From Burkholderiaceae bacterium (GTDB lineage: Bacteria > Pseudomonadota > Gammaproteobacteria > Burkholderiales > Burkholderiaceae_C): a stretch of 37,464 nucleotides of DNA. Numbering within the stretch: the stretch's first letter is position 1; each line of letters starts with the position of its first letter. Made by a program: the position numbers and the translations under genes. Shown one piece after another: positions 7,619 through 15,820 of this stretch. The stretch is taken from contig JAIRVR010000052.1 of the NCBI GenBank assembly GCA_031253795.1, positions 1-37,464 of the forward strand. Reading direction: 5' to 3'. A model generated the notes under the pieces. It had not been told where the DNA came from. It saw nothing but the letters and a program-made list of their open reading frames with translations, and searched no databases.

Positions 7619-8451
7619 AGGTCCAGGCCCATCCCGAGCTGGAGCGCTGGCTGCAGCGCCTGCGTGCCGATGCGAGTCAGCCGCCGCAGCAGCCGCGCCG
7701 CGCGCTGCGTGTCGATGGCCGGGCCATCGGCTCGCTGGCGGATGACCTGGCCGCCCAACTGGCCGCCCAGTTGGCCGGGCCGGCCCTGGCAACGCGCCCC
7801 CTGACCCTGGAACTGGTACAGGGCGAGTGGCATCTGGCGGGGCAGGGCGATGCCACGGTCCGCCTCAATGCCCTGGCCGAGGTGTTGAGGGCCACGGGCC
7901 ATTGCGGCCCCTGGCGCAATGAGCAACTGGCCGTGACCGACGGCGAGGGCCGGCGCGTCGCCACCATCGAGCGCGGTGCCGTGCGCCCCCTGGGCATTGC
8001 CAGCCAGGCCGTTCACCTGGTGGGAGAGTCGCCCGATGGCCGCATCTGGGTACAGCAGCGGGCCCACGACAAACCCACCAACCCCGGCATGTGGGACACC
8101 CTGATGGGGGGCATGGTGGCCGCACGCGACAGCCTGGACCTGGCCCTGGAGCGTGAGACCTGGGAAGAGGCCGGCCTGCGTGTGGCCGATCTGCAGGACC
8201 TGCGCCATGGCGGCCATGTGCTGTTCGAGCGGCCCAGCCACGAGGCCGAAGGCCGTGGATTCATGCGCGAGCGCATCGACTGGTTCTGCGCCACCGTGCC
8301 GGCCCCGCTGCAGCCCGACAACCAGGATGGCGAGGTCCAGGGCTTCGCCTTGATGGACCGGGAGCAGTTGCTGCAATGGCTGCCCCAGGGGCGGTTCACG
8401 CCCGAGGCCTCCATGGTGCTCGTGGCCTGGCTGGGCTGGCTGGACGACTGA
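7615..8451 (+). CDS. DUF4743-Nudix hydrolase
   Basis: A 278-residue protein with an N-terminal DUF4743-type region (about 1-125) and a C-terminal Nudix domain. This architecture resembles fungal Tnr3 and plant Nudix proteins that act on thiamine diphosphate derivatives. The Nudix box runs from Gly166 to Leu188 and contains RETWEEAGL, so the metal-binding REXXEE core is intact. The box's first glutamate is Asp172 (GMVAARD). This may be usual for the branch, but I cannot confirm it. The start codon overlaps the qorA stop as ATGA, indicating one transcript. Likely role is hydrolysis of a nucleoside- or thiamine-diphosphate-linked compound, possibly damaged cofactors; the exact substrate is unknown. 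Confidence 0.88.
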   Translation: MKVQAHPELERWLQRLRADASQPPQQPRRALRVDGRAIGSLADDLAAQLAAQLAGPALATRPLTLELVQGEWHLAGQGDATVRLNALAEVLRATGHCGPWRNEQLAVTDGEGRRVATIERGAVRPLGIASQAVHLVGESPDGRIWVQQRAHDKPTNPGMWDTLMGGMVAARDSLDLALERETWEEAGLRVADLQDLRHGGHVLFERPSHEAEGRGFMRERIDWFCATVPAPLQPDNQDGEVQGFALMDREQLLQWLPQGRFTPEASMVLVAWLGWLDD

Positions 8452-8524
8452 ACCCCGCTTGTCCCGGGCGCTGCGCCTGCAACCGGCGTGCCCCGGGCCA
8501 GGGATTCAGGCAGCCGCTTCCCTT

Positions 8525-8543
8525 TTCCCCGCAGCGGGGGAAA
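8525..8543. terminator. Hairpin between the convergent Nudix and Na/Pi genes
   Basis: TTCCCC and GGGGAA arms around a GC-rich centre lie in the 109-bp gap between two convergent stop codons. There is no long T tract on either strand. The position suggests a bidirectional terminator, and the sequence also looks like a dispersed genomic hairpin repeat. Confidence 0.35.
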
Positions 8544-8560
8544 CAGGGGCCGAACGTATC

Positions 8561-10225
8561 TCAGCGCGCGGGCTTGTCCAGTGCCGATTCCTTGAGCCGG
8601 CTGGGCGCCAGGGCTCCTGCCGATTCGAGGATGGGATAGGCCACCGAACACAGCAGCGAGTTGATGCGCTTGAGGTCGCTGATGAGGTCGATGTGCAGGG
8701 AGCTGGTCTCTATGCTGGGCACGGTGTTGTCGGACAGCCGTGCCAGGTGGGTGGCCGAATAGGCCAGTTCCAGGTCGCGAAAGCGTGCCTTTTCCTCCAG
8801 CAGCTTCTGGGCTTCGCGCGCATTGCCGTTGAGAAAGACGCTCATGGCCAGGCGCAGGTTGTCGAGCAGATGATGCAGCAGTTCGCGGATTTCCTGCATG
8901 CCGGCCACCGAGAACTGGCGACCCTTCTTGATCTTCTTGTCCTCGATGTCGAGCAGCACGCGTTCGATGATGTCGCCGATCTGCTCCATGTTGATGGTGA
9001 AGCTGATGATTTCGGTCCAGCGCTGGCCTTCTCGTTCATCCAGCTCGGCGCGCGAAATCTTGGTCATGTAGTACTTGATGGCCGAATACAGGTCGTCCAC
9101 CGTGCCTTCGAGCTCGCGCAGCTCCTGGGACAGCTTGAGGTCATCGGTCTCCAGCACGCGCTGCAATCCGATCAGCATGGACTCGACCATGTCGGCCTGG
9201 TGCAGGGCCTCGCGCGCTGCGCAGGAAATGGCCAGCGAGGGCGTGCTCAGCGCCGAGGGATCCAGGTGGCGCGGGCGCAGCAGGCTGGTGGCGCTGGCTT
9301 CGGGTTTGGGCAGCAGGGCGGTGACCCAGCGTGCCACGGCATTGGTCAGGCCGATGAAGCACAGGCTGTTGAAGAGGTTGAAGGCCAGGTGGAACAGCAC
9401 GATGTTCTGTCCCTTGCCGTCGATCAGCGGCTGCACATAGGCGATCCACAGCCCCAGCATGGGCGCGACGATGGCCACGCCCATGATCTTGAACAGCATA
9501 TTGCCCATGGTGACCTGGCGTACCTCCACCGAGGACTTGGCCGTGGTGAGCACGGCCACCAGGCCGCTGCCGATATTGGCGCCCAGCACCAGGCCCAGGG
9601 CCACGTCCATGGGAATGGCGCCCGAACTGGCCATGGCGGCGATCAGCAGCACGATGGCCAGGCTGGAATAGGCCATCACGGCCAGCAGAGCGCCCAGCAG
9701 CAGCTCCATGAAGATGTCGCTGCTCACCGAGGCCAGCAGGGTGCGCACGGCCGGTGCTTCCAGCAGGGGTTCGGTGGCCTCGACCACCAGGCGCAGGGCC
9801 AGCAGCATCACGCCCAGGCCGATGAGCACCCGGCCTATGCGCCCGGCCGTCGTGTCCTGGCGGCTGATGAACAGCACCACGCCCACGAAGATGAACAGCG
9901 GCGACAGCCAGGACAGGTCGGCCGAGAACAGAACGGCCATCAGCGCCGTGCCCACGTCGGCCCCGCGCATCACGGCCAGGGCGGCCGGCAGGGTGATCAG
10001 CCCCTGGCCCACGAAGGCCGAGGTCATCAGCGATGTGGCCGTGCTCGATTGCACCAGGGCCGTCACGCCCAGGCCCGACAGGGCGGCCGAGAACCGGTTG
10101 CCCATGCTGTGTGCAAGAACGTTGCGCAGGTTCGCACCGAAAACGCGCAGGACGCCGGTGCGCACCATGTGCGTGCCCCAGACCAGCAGGGCAATGGCGG
10201 CCAAAAGATTAAGTAAGTGCTTCAT
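8561..10225 (-). CDS. Na+/phosphate cotransporter (NptA/YjbB type) with PhoU-like tail
   Basis: A 554-residue inner-membrane protein. The first 320 residues hold two Na/Pi-cotransporter II repeats. The substrate signature VQSSTATS is at residues 58-65 and a degenerate partner, AYSSLAIV, lies in the second repeat. The remaining soluble half (about 340-540) is rich in charged helices and matches PhoU-like domains of this family (for example TINMEQIGDIIERVLLDIED). It probably moves phosphate with sodium, in either direction, under control of the PhoU-like part. I chose ATG 10225 (MKHLLNLLAAIALLVWG), which begins right at the first helix. Upstream in-frame codons cross an AT-rich promoter-like segment. 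No strong Shine-Dalgarno is visible. Confidence 0.9.
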   Translation of the reverse strand: MKHLLNLLAAIALLVWGTHMVRTGVLRVFGANLRNVLAHSMGNRFSAALSGLGVTALVQSSTATSLMTSAFVGQGLITLPAALAVMRGADVGTALMAVLFSADLSWLSPLFIFVGVVLFISRQDTTAGRIGRVLIGLGVMLLALRLVVEATEPLLEAPAVRTLLASVSSDIFMELLLGALLAVMAYSSLAIVLLIAAMASSGAIPMDVALGLVLGANIGSGLVAVLTTAKSSVEVRQVTMGNMLFKIMGVAIVAPMLGLWIAYVQPLIDGKGQNIVLFHLAFNLFNSLCFIGLTNAVARWVTALLPKPEASATSLLRPRHLDPSALSTPSLAISCAAREALHQADMVESMLIGLQRVLETDDLKLSQELRELEGTVDDLYSAIKYYMTKISRAELDEREGQRWTEIISFTINMEQIGDIIERVLLDIEDKKIKKGRQFSVAGMQEIRELLHHLLDNLRLAMSVFLNGNAREAQKLLEEKARFRDLELAYSATHLARLSDNTVPSIETSSLHIDLISDLKRINSLLCSVAYPILESAGALAPSRLKESALDKPAR

Positions 10226-10324
10226 GTGCTGCGAGCGAAGAAGCGTTCGAATATAACCCCGGCCCCGGCTTTCGCGCAGGGTGGGCGCGGGCATGGGCGC
10301 ACAAATGGGTGCGGAATAAAGAAA

Positions 10325-10354
10325 ATTGTAGAAAAAAAACGAAGCGAAAAGAAA
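10325..10354 (-). promoter_or_regulatory. Candidate promoter of the Na/Pi cotransporter gene in an AT-rich island
   Basis: On the minus strand TACAAT (10330-10325) is a good -10, with a weak TTTCTT about 18 bp upstream. It sits in a 65-bp AT-rich patch (about 10312-10376) that stands out in this GC-rich region. Transcription would give a leader of about 90 nt. A second possible -10, TATATT (10255-10250), lies nearer the ATG. Confidence 0.35.
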
Positions 10355-10399
10355 TTCCAATGATGCAAAGCGCACATGGAAAACCCGAGTCCTGCGATG

Positions 10400-10425
10400 A
10401 AAAAAGCCCCTCGCTGGAGGGGCTT
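10400..10425 (-). terminator. Rho-independent terminator of the ribF-ileS-lspA operon
   Basis: On the minus strand AAGCCCCTC, loop CAGC and GAGGGGCTT form a nine-pair stem followed by a run of U residues (six A's at 10400-10405 on the plus strand). It lies 20 bp beyond the lspA stop, so the operon ends here. Confidence 0.88.
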
Positions 10426-10444
10426 GTGCTGCGGGTGTATCCGA

Positions 10445-10963
10445 TCAGCCGCCAGACCTGGCACGGCGCGCGCGCAGCAGCTCGTCGAGGATGAGGCAGG
10501 CCGCGCCCAAGCTGATGGCGATGTCGGCCGCGTTGAAGGCCGGGAAGTGCGAGCGGCCCCAGTAAAAGTCGAGGAAGTCCACCACGTAGCCGTGCTGCAG
10601 GCGGTCGACCACGTTGCCGATGGCACCGCCCAGGATGCTGGCCAGCGAAAAGCAGAACAGCTTCTGGCCGGGGTGCTTGCGCAGCTGCCAGACGATGAGC
10701 ACCGTGGCCGCCACGCCGATGGCCACGAACAGCCAGCGCTGCCAGCCCCCGGCGCCGGCCAGGAAGGAGAAGGCCGCGCCCGTGTTGTGCGCCCGCACGA
10801 TATTGAAAAAGCCCGTGACCGGCGTCCAGTCGCCCAACTGGTAGGCGCCCAGGATCCATTGCTTGGTGAGCTGGTCGATGGCGATGATGGCCAGCGACCA
10901 GGCCAGCCAGGGCCAGATGCGGCTGTTGCGGGATTCGGGAACCGCGGCGAAGGTAGGGGTCAT
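10445..10963 (-). CDS. lspA: Lipoprotein signal peptidase (signal peptidase II)
   Basis: A 172-residue inner-membrane aspartyl protease that removes signal peptides from diacylglyceryl-modified prolipoproteins. Four membrane helices are visible. The conserved blocks are IDQLTKQW with Asp30, [26 protein letters not shown] with catalytic Asp120, and FNAADI with catalytic Asp147. Length and motif order are normal for LspA. It is the last gene of the operon, 81 bp downstream of ileS, and is followed by a terminator. The ispH/fkpB genes that follow lspA in some proteobacteria are not here. Confidence 0.96.
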   Translation of the reverse strand: MTPTFAAVPESRNSRIWPWLAWSLAIIAIDQLTKQWILGAYQLGDWTPVTGFFNIVRAHNTGAAFSFLAGAGGWQRWLFVAIGVAATVLIVWQLRKHPGQKLFCFSLASILGGAIGNVVDRLQHGYVVDFLDFYWGRSHFPAFNAADIAISLGAACLILDELLRARRARSGG

Positions 10964-11044
10964 GGCAGGCCTGTGGTGAAGAAAGGACCGGTGGTCCGCA
11001 TGCCCCCTTGCGGCAGGGGCGGCGGCCGGCCGGTCAGGGACGCG

Positions 11045-13900
11045 TCACGCGCTCTTGCGCTGCTCGCCAGATCCGTGCAGGTTGCTGTCGCAACGGCCGC
11101 ACAGGCCGGGATGCTCGGGGTTGCTGCCCACATCGGCCCGGTAATGCCAGCAGCGCTCGCATTTGGCGTGGCCACTGGGTGTGACCTGGACCTGAAGGGC
11201 CTCGCCGGCCAGGGCCTGGGCGGCCGAGGTGATGAAGACGAACTTCAGGTCTTCACCCAGGCTTTGCAGCAGTTCCAGGTCCTCGGGCTGGGCCATCACG
11301 CGGATTTCGGCCTGCAGCGACGAGCCCAGCTTGCCTTCGGTGCGCACGGCCTCGATGTCCTTGTTGACCACGTCGCGGATCTCGCGCAGGCGGGCCCACT
11401 TGGCCAGCAGGGCCGCATCGCCGGCCGGCAGGTCGGTGTAGGTCTCGAGGAAGATGGATTCGCTGGAGCCGAAGACCTTCCAGGCCTCTTCGGCCGTGAA
11501 GGACAGGAAGGGCGCCATCCAGCGCAGCATGGCGTGCGTGATCTGGTGCAGTGCGGTCTGGGCGCTGCGGCGGGCCAGGCTCTTGGGGGCGCTGGTGTAC
11601 AGGCGGTCCTTGAGCACGTCCAGGTAGAAGCCACCCAGGTCTTCGGAGCAGAACAGCTGCAGCTTGGCCACCACGGGGTGGAATTCGTAGACCTTGTAAT
11701 GCGCCAGCACTTCGGCCTGGAACTGGGCCGCGCGTGCCAGTGCCCAGCGGTCGATCTCCAGCAACTGGTCCACGGGCACGGCGTCCGTGGCCGCGTCGAA
11801 ATCGCTGACATTGGCCAGCAGGAAGCGCAGCGTGTTGCGGATACGGCGATAGGCATCGACCACGCGGGCCAGGATCTTGTCGTCGATGCCCAGGTCGCCC
11901 GAGTAGTCGGTCGAAGCCACCCACAGGCGGATGATTTCGGCGCCCATCTTGCTGCTCACGTCCTGCGGCGCAACGGTGTTGCCCAGCGACTTGGACATTT
12001 TCTTGCCCTGGCCGTCCACCGTGAAGCCGTGGGTCAGCAGGCCGCGGTAGGGCGCGCGGCCGAAGATGGCCGAGGCCAGCAGCAGCGAGGAATGGAACCA
12101 GCCGCGGTGCTGGTCATGGCCTTCCAGGTAGAGGTCGGCCTCGGGGCCCTGGTCGTGGTGCATGGTCGGGTGCGTGCCGCGCATCACATGCCAGAAGGTG
12201 GAGCCCGAATCGAACCAGACCTCGAGAATATCGGTGCTCTTGGTGTAGTGCGCGGCTTCCTCGGCGCCCAGGATGTCTTCGGCCGTCACCCGGCTCCAGG
12301 CCTCGATGCCGCCCTGCTCGACCATGGCGGCGGCCTGGTCGATGATTTCCATGGTGCGCGGGTGCAGCTCGCCGCTGTCCTTGTGCAGGAAGAAGGGCAG
12401 GGGCACACCCCAGCTGCGCTGGCGCGAGATGCACCAGTCGGGCCGTCCGGCGATCATGTCGCGCAGGCGCGACTTGCCGTTCTCGGGGTAGAACTGGGTC
12501 TGCTCGATGGCTTCCAGCGCGATCTGGCGCAGGGTCTTGGCGGGTTTGTCGCCGGGCCGGGTGAACACGCCTTCGCCTTCATCCATGCGGATGAACCACT
12601 GGGCCGCCGCGCGGTAGATCACGGGGGTCTTGTGGCGCCAGCAGTGGGGGTAGCTGTGGGTGATGGTCGTGGTGTCCATCAGGCGGCCCGCCAGCTTCAG
12701 CGCGTCGATGATGACCGGCACGGCCTTCCAGATGTGCTGGCCGCCGAACAGCGGCAGCTCGGGCGCATAGACGCCGTTGCCCTGCACGGGGTTCAGGATG
12801 TCCTCGTAGGGCATGCCGTTGCCGATGCACGAGTTGAAGTCGTCCAGGCCGTAGGCAGGTGCCGAATGAACGATACCCGTGCCATCGTCCGCCGTGGCGT
12901 AGTCGGCCAGGTATACGGGCGAGACGCGGTCATAGCCCTTGTCCACGGCGCTCAGCGGGTGCTTGAACGGCATGTGGTCGAGCTTTTCACCCTTGGCGCT
13001 GGCCAGGACACGGCCTTGCAGCTTCCAGCGCGCCAGGCATTTCTCGACCAGGGCCGATGCCACGATCAGCAGGCCTCGCTCGGTCTCGACCAGGCTGTAT
13101 TCCAGCTCGGGATTGACGTTCAGCGCCTGGTTGGCGGGGATGGTCCAGGCCGTGGTGGTCCAGATCACGATGAAGGCGGGCTGGTCCAGCGACGGCAGGC
13201 CGAAGGCGGCGGCCAGCCTGTCGGGGTCGGCCGCAGGGAACATCACGTCCAGGGTCTGGCTTTGCTTGTCGGCGTATTCGATCTCGAACTCGGCCAGCGA
13301 GGAGCCGCAGTCAAAGCACCAGTACACGGGCTTGAGGCCGCGGTAGACGAAGCCACGTTCCATGACGCGCTTGAGGGCGCGCAGTTCGCCGGCCTCGTTG
13401 GCGTAATTCATGGTCTTGTAGGGGTGGTCCCAGTCGCCCAGCACGCCCAGGCGCTTGAAATCCACCATCTGCTGGGCGATCTGCTCGGTGGCAAAGGCAC
13501 GGCTCCTGGCCTGCATTTCATCGCGCGGCAGGTTGCGGCCATGCAGCTTTTCGATGGCATTCTCGATGGGCAGGCCGTGGCAGTCCCAGCCCGGAACGTA
13601 CATGGCGTCGAAGCCTTCCAGCTGGCGGCTCTTGACGATCATGTCCTTGAGCGCCTTGTTCACCGCGTGGCCGATGTGGATCTTGCCGTTCGCATAGGGC
13701 GGGCCATCGTGCAGGATGAACTTGGGCGCGCCATGGCGCGCGTCGCGCAGCTTCTTGTAGATGCCCTTGTCTTCCCATTCCTGGACCCAGCCCGGCTCGC
13801 GCTTGGGCAGGTCGCCGCGCATGGGAAAGGGGGTGTCGGGCATGTTCAGCGTCGCGCGATAGCCGGCGCCGGCGTTGGGAGTGACTTTCGAATCAGACAT
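11045..13900 (-). CDS. ileS: Isoleucyl-tRNA synthetase
   Basis: A 951-residue class Ia aminoacyl-tRNA synthetase that charges tRNA-Ile in the cytoplasm and edits mischarged valine. HIGH is at residues 75-78 within [13 protein letters not shown]. The CP1 editing domain and the long catalytic core follow. KMSKS is at 634-638 within [10 protein letters not shown]. The C-terminus carries a zinc-binding pair, CERCWHY and CGRC, typical of the bacterial-type enzyme that is sensitive to mupirocin. The chosen ATG at 13900 ([11 protein letters not shown]) has AAGG upstream; the extra 26 codons upstream belong to the leader. It lies 105 bp after ribF in the common ribF-ileS-lspA order. Confidence 0.97.
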   Translation of the reverse strand: MSDSKVTPNAGAGYRATLNMPDTPFPMRGDLPKREPGWVQEWEDKGIYKKLRDARHGAPKFILHDGPPYANGKIHIGHAVNKALKDMIVKSRQLEGFDAMYVPGWDCHGLPIENAIEKLHGRNLPRDEMQARSRAFATEQIAQQMVDFKRLGVLGDWDHPYKTMNYANEAGELRALKRVMERGFVYRGLKPVYWCFDCGSSLAEFEIEYADKQSQTLDVMFPAADPDRLAAAFGLPSLDQPAFIVIWTTTAWTIPANQALNVNPELEYSLVETERGLLIVASALVEKCLARWKLQGRVLASAKGEKLDHMPFKHPLSAVDKGYDRVSPVYLADYATADDGTGIVHSAPAYGLDDFNSCIGNGMPYEDILNPVQGNGVYAPELPLFGGQHIWKAVPVIIDALKLAGRLMDTTTITHSYPHCWRHKTPVIYRAAAQWFIRMDEGEGVFTRPGDKPAKTLRQIALEAIEQTQFYPENGKSRLRDMIAGRPDWCISRQRSWGVPLPFFLHKDSGELHPRTMEIIDQAAAMVEQGGIEAWSRVTAEDILGAEEAAHYTKSTDILEVWFDSGSTFWHVMRGTHPTMHHDQGPEADLYLEGHDQHRGWFHSSLLLASAIFGRAPYRGLLTHGFTVDGQGKKMSKSLGNTVAPQDVSSKMGAEIIRLWVASTDYSGDLGIDDKILARVVDAYRRIRNTLRFLLANVSDFDAATDAVPVDQLLEIDRWALARAAQFQAEVLAHYKVYEFHPVVAKLQLFCSEDLGGFYLDVLKDRLYTSAPKSLARRSAQTALHQITHAMLRWMAPFLSFTAEEAWKVFGSSESIFLETYTDLPAGDAALLAKWARLREIRDVVNKDIEAVRTEGKLGSSLQAEIRVMAQPEDLELLQSLGEDLKFVFITSAAQALAGEALQVQVTPSGHAKCERCWHYRADVGSNPEHPGLCGRCDSNLHGSGEQRKSA

Positions 13901-13922
13901 GGAAAACCTTGAAAGCAGGGCA

Positions 13923-13942
13923 GGGCCCGGACAGCCGGGCCC
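13923..13942 (-). promoter_or_regulatory. Very stable hairpin in the ribF-ileS spacer
   Basis: GGGCCCGG, loop of four, CCGGGCCC: eight perfect G-C pairs about 22 nt upstream of the ileS ATG. It could be an mRNA-processing or pausing element between the two cistrons. It has no T tract and no T-box features. Confidence 0.4.
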
Positions 13943-14005
13943 GGGCGCGAGAAGAGAGCGGGGGCGCCTGGTGCGCACCCGCGCCCAGGCCGGAGGCGGC
14001 GAGCG

Positions 14006-15055
14006 TCAAATTCGGTCGCGCGTTGTCTGGCGACGGGTCTCGGTATAGGTGGGCGCGTGGATGCTGGCGAAGAACGCGCGCGCGTCATCGCAGTCCTTGG
14101 CGATGCCGGCGGTCAGGGCGTCGAGACTGTCGTACTTCAGCTCGTCGTGCAGTTTGTGCAGAAGTTCCACGCGGATGATTTTACCGTAGGCCTCTTCCCC
14201 TGCCGCGCCTGCGGGCCAATCGAGGCAGTGGGTCTCCAGCAGCACCCGCCCGCCGTTGACATCGTTCGGGTCCAGCGAGGGCCGCACACCCAGGTTGGCC
14301 ACGCCGCGCAGCGGCTGCGTGTGCAGGCCATGGACCAGCACCGCGAAAATGCCGCTGGCTGCGGGTTTCCAGTGGTTGAAGCGCAGGTTCAGCGTGCGAA
14401 AGCCGTCGCCGGCGCCGGGGCGGCTTTCGGCCAGGCTGCGGCCGAGCTTGCGGCCATGGACCACGTGGCCCGAAATGGTGTAGGGGTGGCCCAGCAGCCG
14501 CGCGGCATCGTGCATTCGCCCTTCGGCCAGGGCTGCGCGCACGTGGGTGCTCGACACCCGCAGTCCGTGCACCTCGTAGCTGTTCATGCGGGCCACATCG
14601 AAGCCCTGGTGCTGGCCCGCCGCATCCAGCATGGCGTAGTCGCCGGCGCGCTGGGCACCGAAGCGGAAGTCATCACCCACCAGCACATAGCGGGCGCCCA
14701 GTCCCCGGACCAGGACTTCGTCGATGAAGCCCTGGGGCGACTGGCTGGCCAGGGCATGGTTGAAGGGCAGCACCACGGTCTGGTCCACGCCGCAGCGCGC
14801 CAGCTCCGACAGCTTGTCGCGCAGCGTGCCTATGCGTGCAGGCGCGATTTCGGGCCGGCCCAGGGCCTGGGCGAAGTAGTCGCGGGGATGGGGCTCGAAG
14901 GTCAGTACGCAGGTGGGCACGCCGCGCTGCGCCGCCTCGGCCGACAACAGAGCCAGCATGGCCTGATGGCCACGGTGCACGCCGTCGAAATTGCCAATGG
15001 TGAGGGCGCATGCCGGCTCTCGCCCTGGATGATTGAAGCCTCGGAAAATCTTCAT
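14006..15055 (-). CDS. ribF: Bifunctional riboflavin kinase / FAD synthetase
   Basis: A 349-residue cytoplasmic enzyme that phosphorylates riboflavin to FMN and adenylylates FMN to FAD. The N-terminal adenylyltransferase has the HxGH-type motif in GNFDGVHRGH (His27, His30). It is followed by TFEPHPRDYF, VGDDFRFG and the ISSTxIR-like VSSTHVRAAL. The C-terminal flavokinase starts at GHVVHGRKLGRSLA; its PTAN position reads RTLN. A short Gly/Pro-rich insertion (about AESRPGAGDG) precedes it. GVANLGVRPSL and the final helix are normal. It is the first gene of the operon, and its ATG diverges from the HNH gene 157 bp away. Confidence 0.95.
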   Translation of the reverse strand: MKIFRGFNHPGREPACALTIGNFDGVHRGHQAMLALLSAEAAQRGVPTCVLTFEPHPRDYFAQALGRPEIAPARIGTLRDKLSELARCGVDQTVVLPFNHALASQSPQGFIDEVLVRGLGARYVLVGDDFRFGAQRAGDYAMLDAAGQHQGFDVARMNSYEVHGLRVSSTHVRAALAEGRMHDAARLLGHPYTISGHVVHGRKLGRSLAESRPGAGDGFRTLNLRFNHWKPAASGIFAVLVHGLHTQPLRGVANLGVRPSLDPNDVNGGRVLLETHCLDWPAGAAGEEAYGKIIRVELLHKLHDELKYDSLDALTAGIAKDCDDARAFFASIHAPTYTETRRQTTRDRI

Positions 15056-15127
15056 GGGACGCTTTGTTTTCAGTAGCGGCTGGCACGCGCTGGCCCAGCG
15101 CAGGCTGTCAATCCGACATGGAATCAG

Positions 15128-15135
15128 AGTATATT
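15128..15135. promoter_or_regulatory. Overlapping candidate -10 elements between ribF and the HNH gene
   Basis: TATATT (15130-15135) on the plus strand could serve the HNH gene, with a poor -35 (TGTCAA, 15106-15111). The overlapping TATACT (15133-15128) on the minus strand could serve ribF. These are the best -10 matches in this divergent spacer. Neither has a good -35 at ideal spacing. Confidence 0.3.
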
Positions 15136-15200
15136 GCCTCAGTCAGGGCCGCTTGACAGGCCCTGTGCGCAGGCTGCATTCCCGTTCACCATGGTGTCAG

Positions 15201-15206
15201 AGGAGG
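15201..15206 (+). promoter_or_regulatory. Shine-Dalgarno fixing a GTG start for the HNH gene
   Basis: AGGAGG lies six bases before GTG 15213 and nowhere near an in-frame ATG. This strong site decides the start of the HNH gene. Confidence 0.75.
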
Positions 15207-15212
15207 CGTGTC

Positions 15213-15809
15213 GTGAAGGTCTTGAAGCTGTCGGCCCAAGGGCTGCCCCAATCCTGGATCTCTCTGGAGCAGGCGGCGCTGCATTACGCAGCCGATGACG
15301 TGCGCTGGGAGTCGGGCGGGGAGATCGCCTGTTTCCGCGGCGGCCACAATGCCGTCACGGGCTGCCAGTCGGTGATCCACATCAACAGCATCATTGGCAC
15401 GCGCGGCGCCTCGTCCATCAATCCCCACAGCCTGCAGCCGGGCCTGACCAACGGCAAGCTGTTCGCACGCGACCGCTGCATCTGTGCCTATTGCGGCCGT
15501 CTGTTCCATGAAAACGATTTGACGCGCGAGCACATCGTGCCCATATCGGCGGGAGGCGGTCATCACTGGATGAACCTGGTCACGGCCTGCCGTTCCTGCA
15601 ACCACAGAAAGGGCGCCCGCACGCCCGAGCAGGCGCGCATGCCCCTGCTGTATGCGCCCTATGTGCCCAGCCTCTGGGAAGACTTCATCCTGCGCAACCG
15701 GCGCATTCTGGCCGATCAGATGGAATTCCTGCTGCTGCACGTGCCCCGCAGCTCCCGCTGGGCCCGGGGCGAGGCCGCAGGCCCCGAGCGAACGGCGGCC
15801 TGGGCCTAG
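15213..15809 (+). CDS. HNH endonuclease domain protein
   Basis: A 198-residue protein starting at GTG behind AGGAGG. The C-terminal half holds an HNH motif with a zinc ribbon: Cys91 and Cys94 (CAYC), EHIVP with His107, Asn121 in NLVTAC, and Cys126 and Cys129 (CRSC) followed by NHRKG. The N-terminal 80 residues have no motif I recognise but are typical of chromosomal HNH proteins in this group. No methyltransferase, toxin or phage gene is adjacent to suggest restriction or mobility. DNA cleavage or repair is likely, and its physiological role is unknown. It ends 11 bp from the convergent TPR-methyltransferase gene. Confidence 0.87.
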   Translation: MKVLKLSAQGLPQSWISLEQAALHYAADDVRWESGGEIACFRGGHNAVTGCQSVIHINSIIGTRGASSINPHSLQPGLTNGKLFARDRCICAYCGRLFHENDLTREHIVPISAGGGHHWMNLVTACRSCNHRKGARTPEQARMPLLYAPYVPSLWEDFILRNRRILADQMEFLLLHVPRSSRWARGEAAGPERTAAWA

Positions 15810-15820
15810 ACCGGAGCCTT

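Noticed and set aside
6530..7792. Upstream extension of the EamA frame to 721 codons
   Set aside because: The extra part is antisense to qorA and the Nudix gene and has random-looking composition. The EamA family starts at the ATG at 6529.
10376..13912. A 1178-codon plus-strand open frame over lspA and ileS
   Set aside because: It is antisense to two certain genes, has low-complexity Gly/Gln/His/Val composition, and crosses the operon terminator. It is a GC-bias shadow.
13901..14005. T-box riboswitch ahead of ileS
   Set aside because: There is no T-box sequence, no specifier stem and no terminator with a T tract; only one short GC hairpin is present.
15213..15809. HNH gene as part of a restriction or phage-defence system
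   Set aside because: No methyltransferase, helicase, toxin or mobile element is adjacent, and the neighbours are housekeeping genes. A lone chromosomal HNH protein is common in this group.
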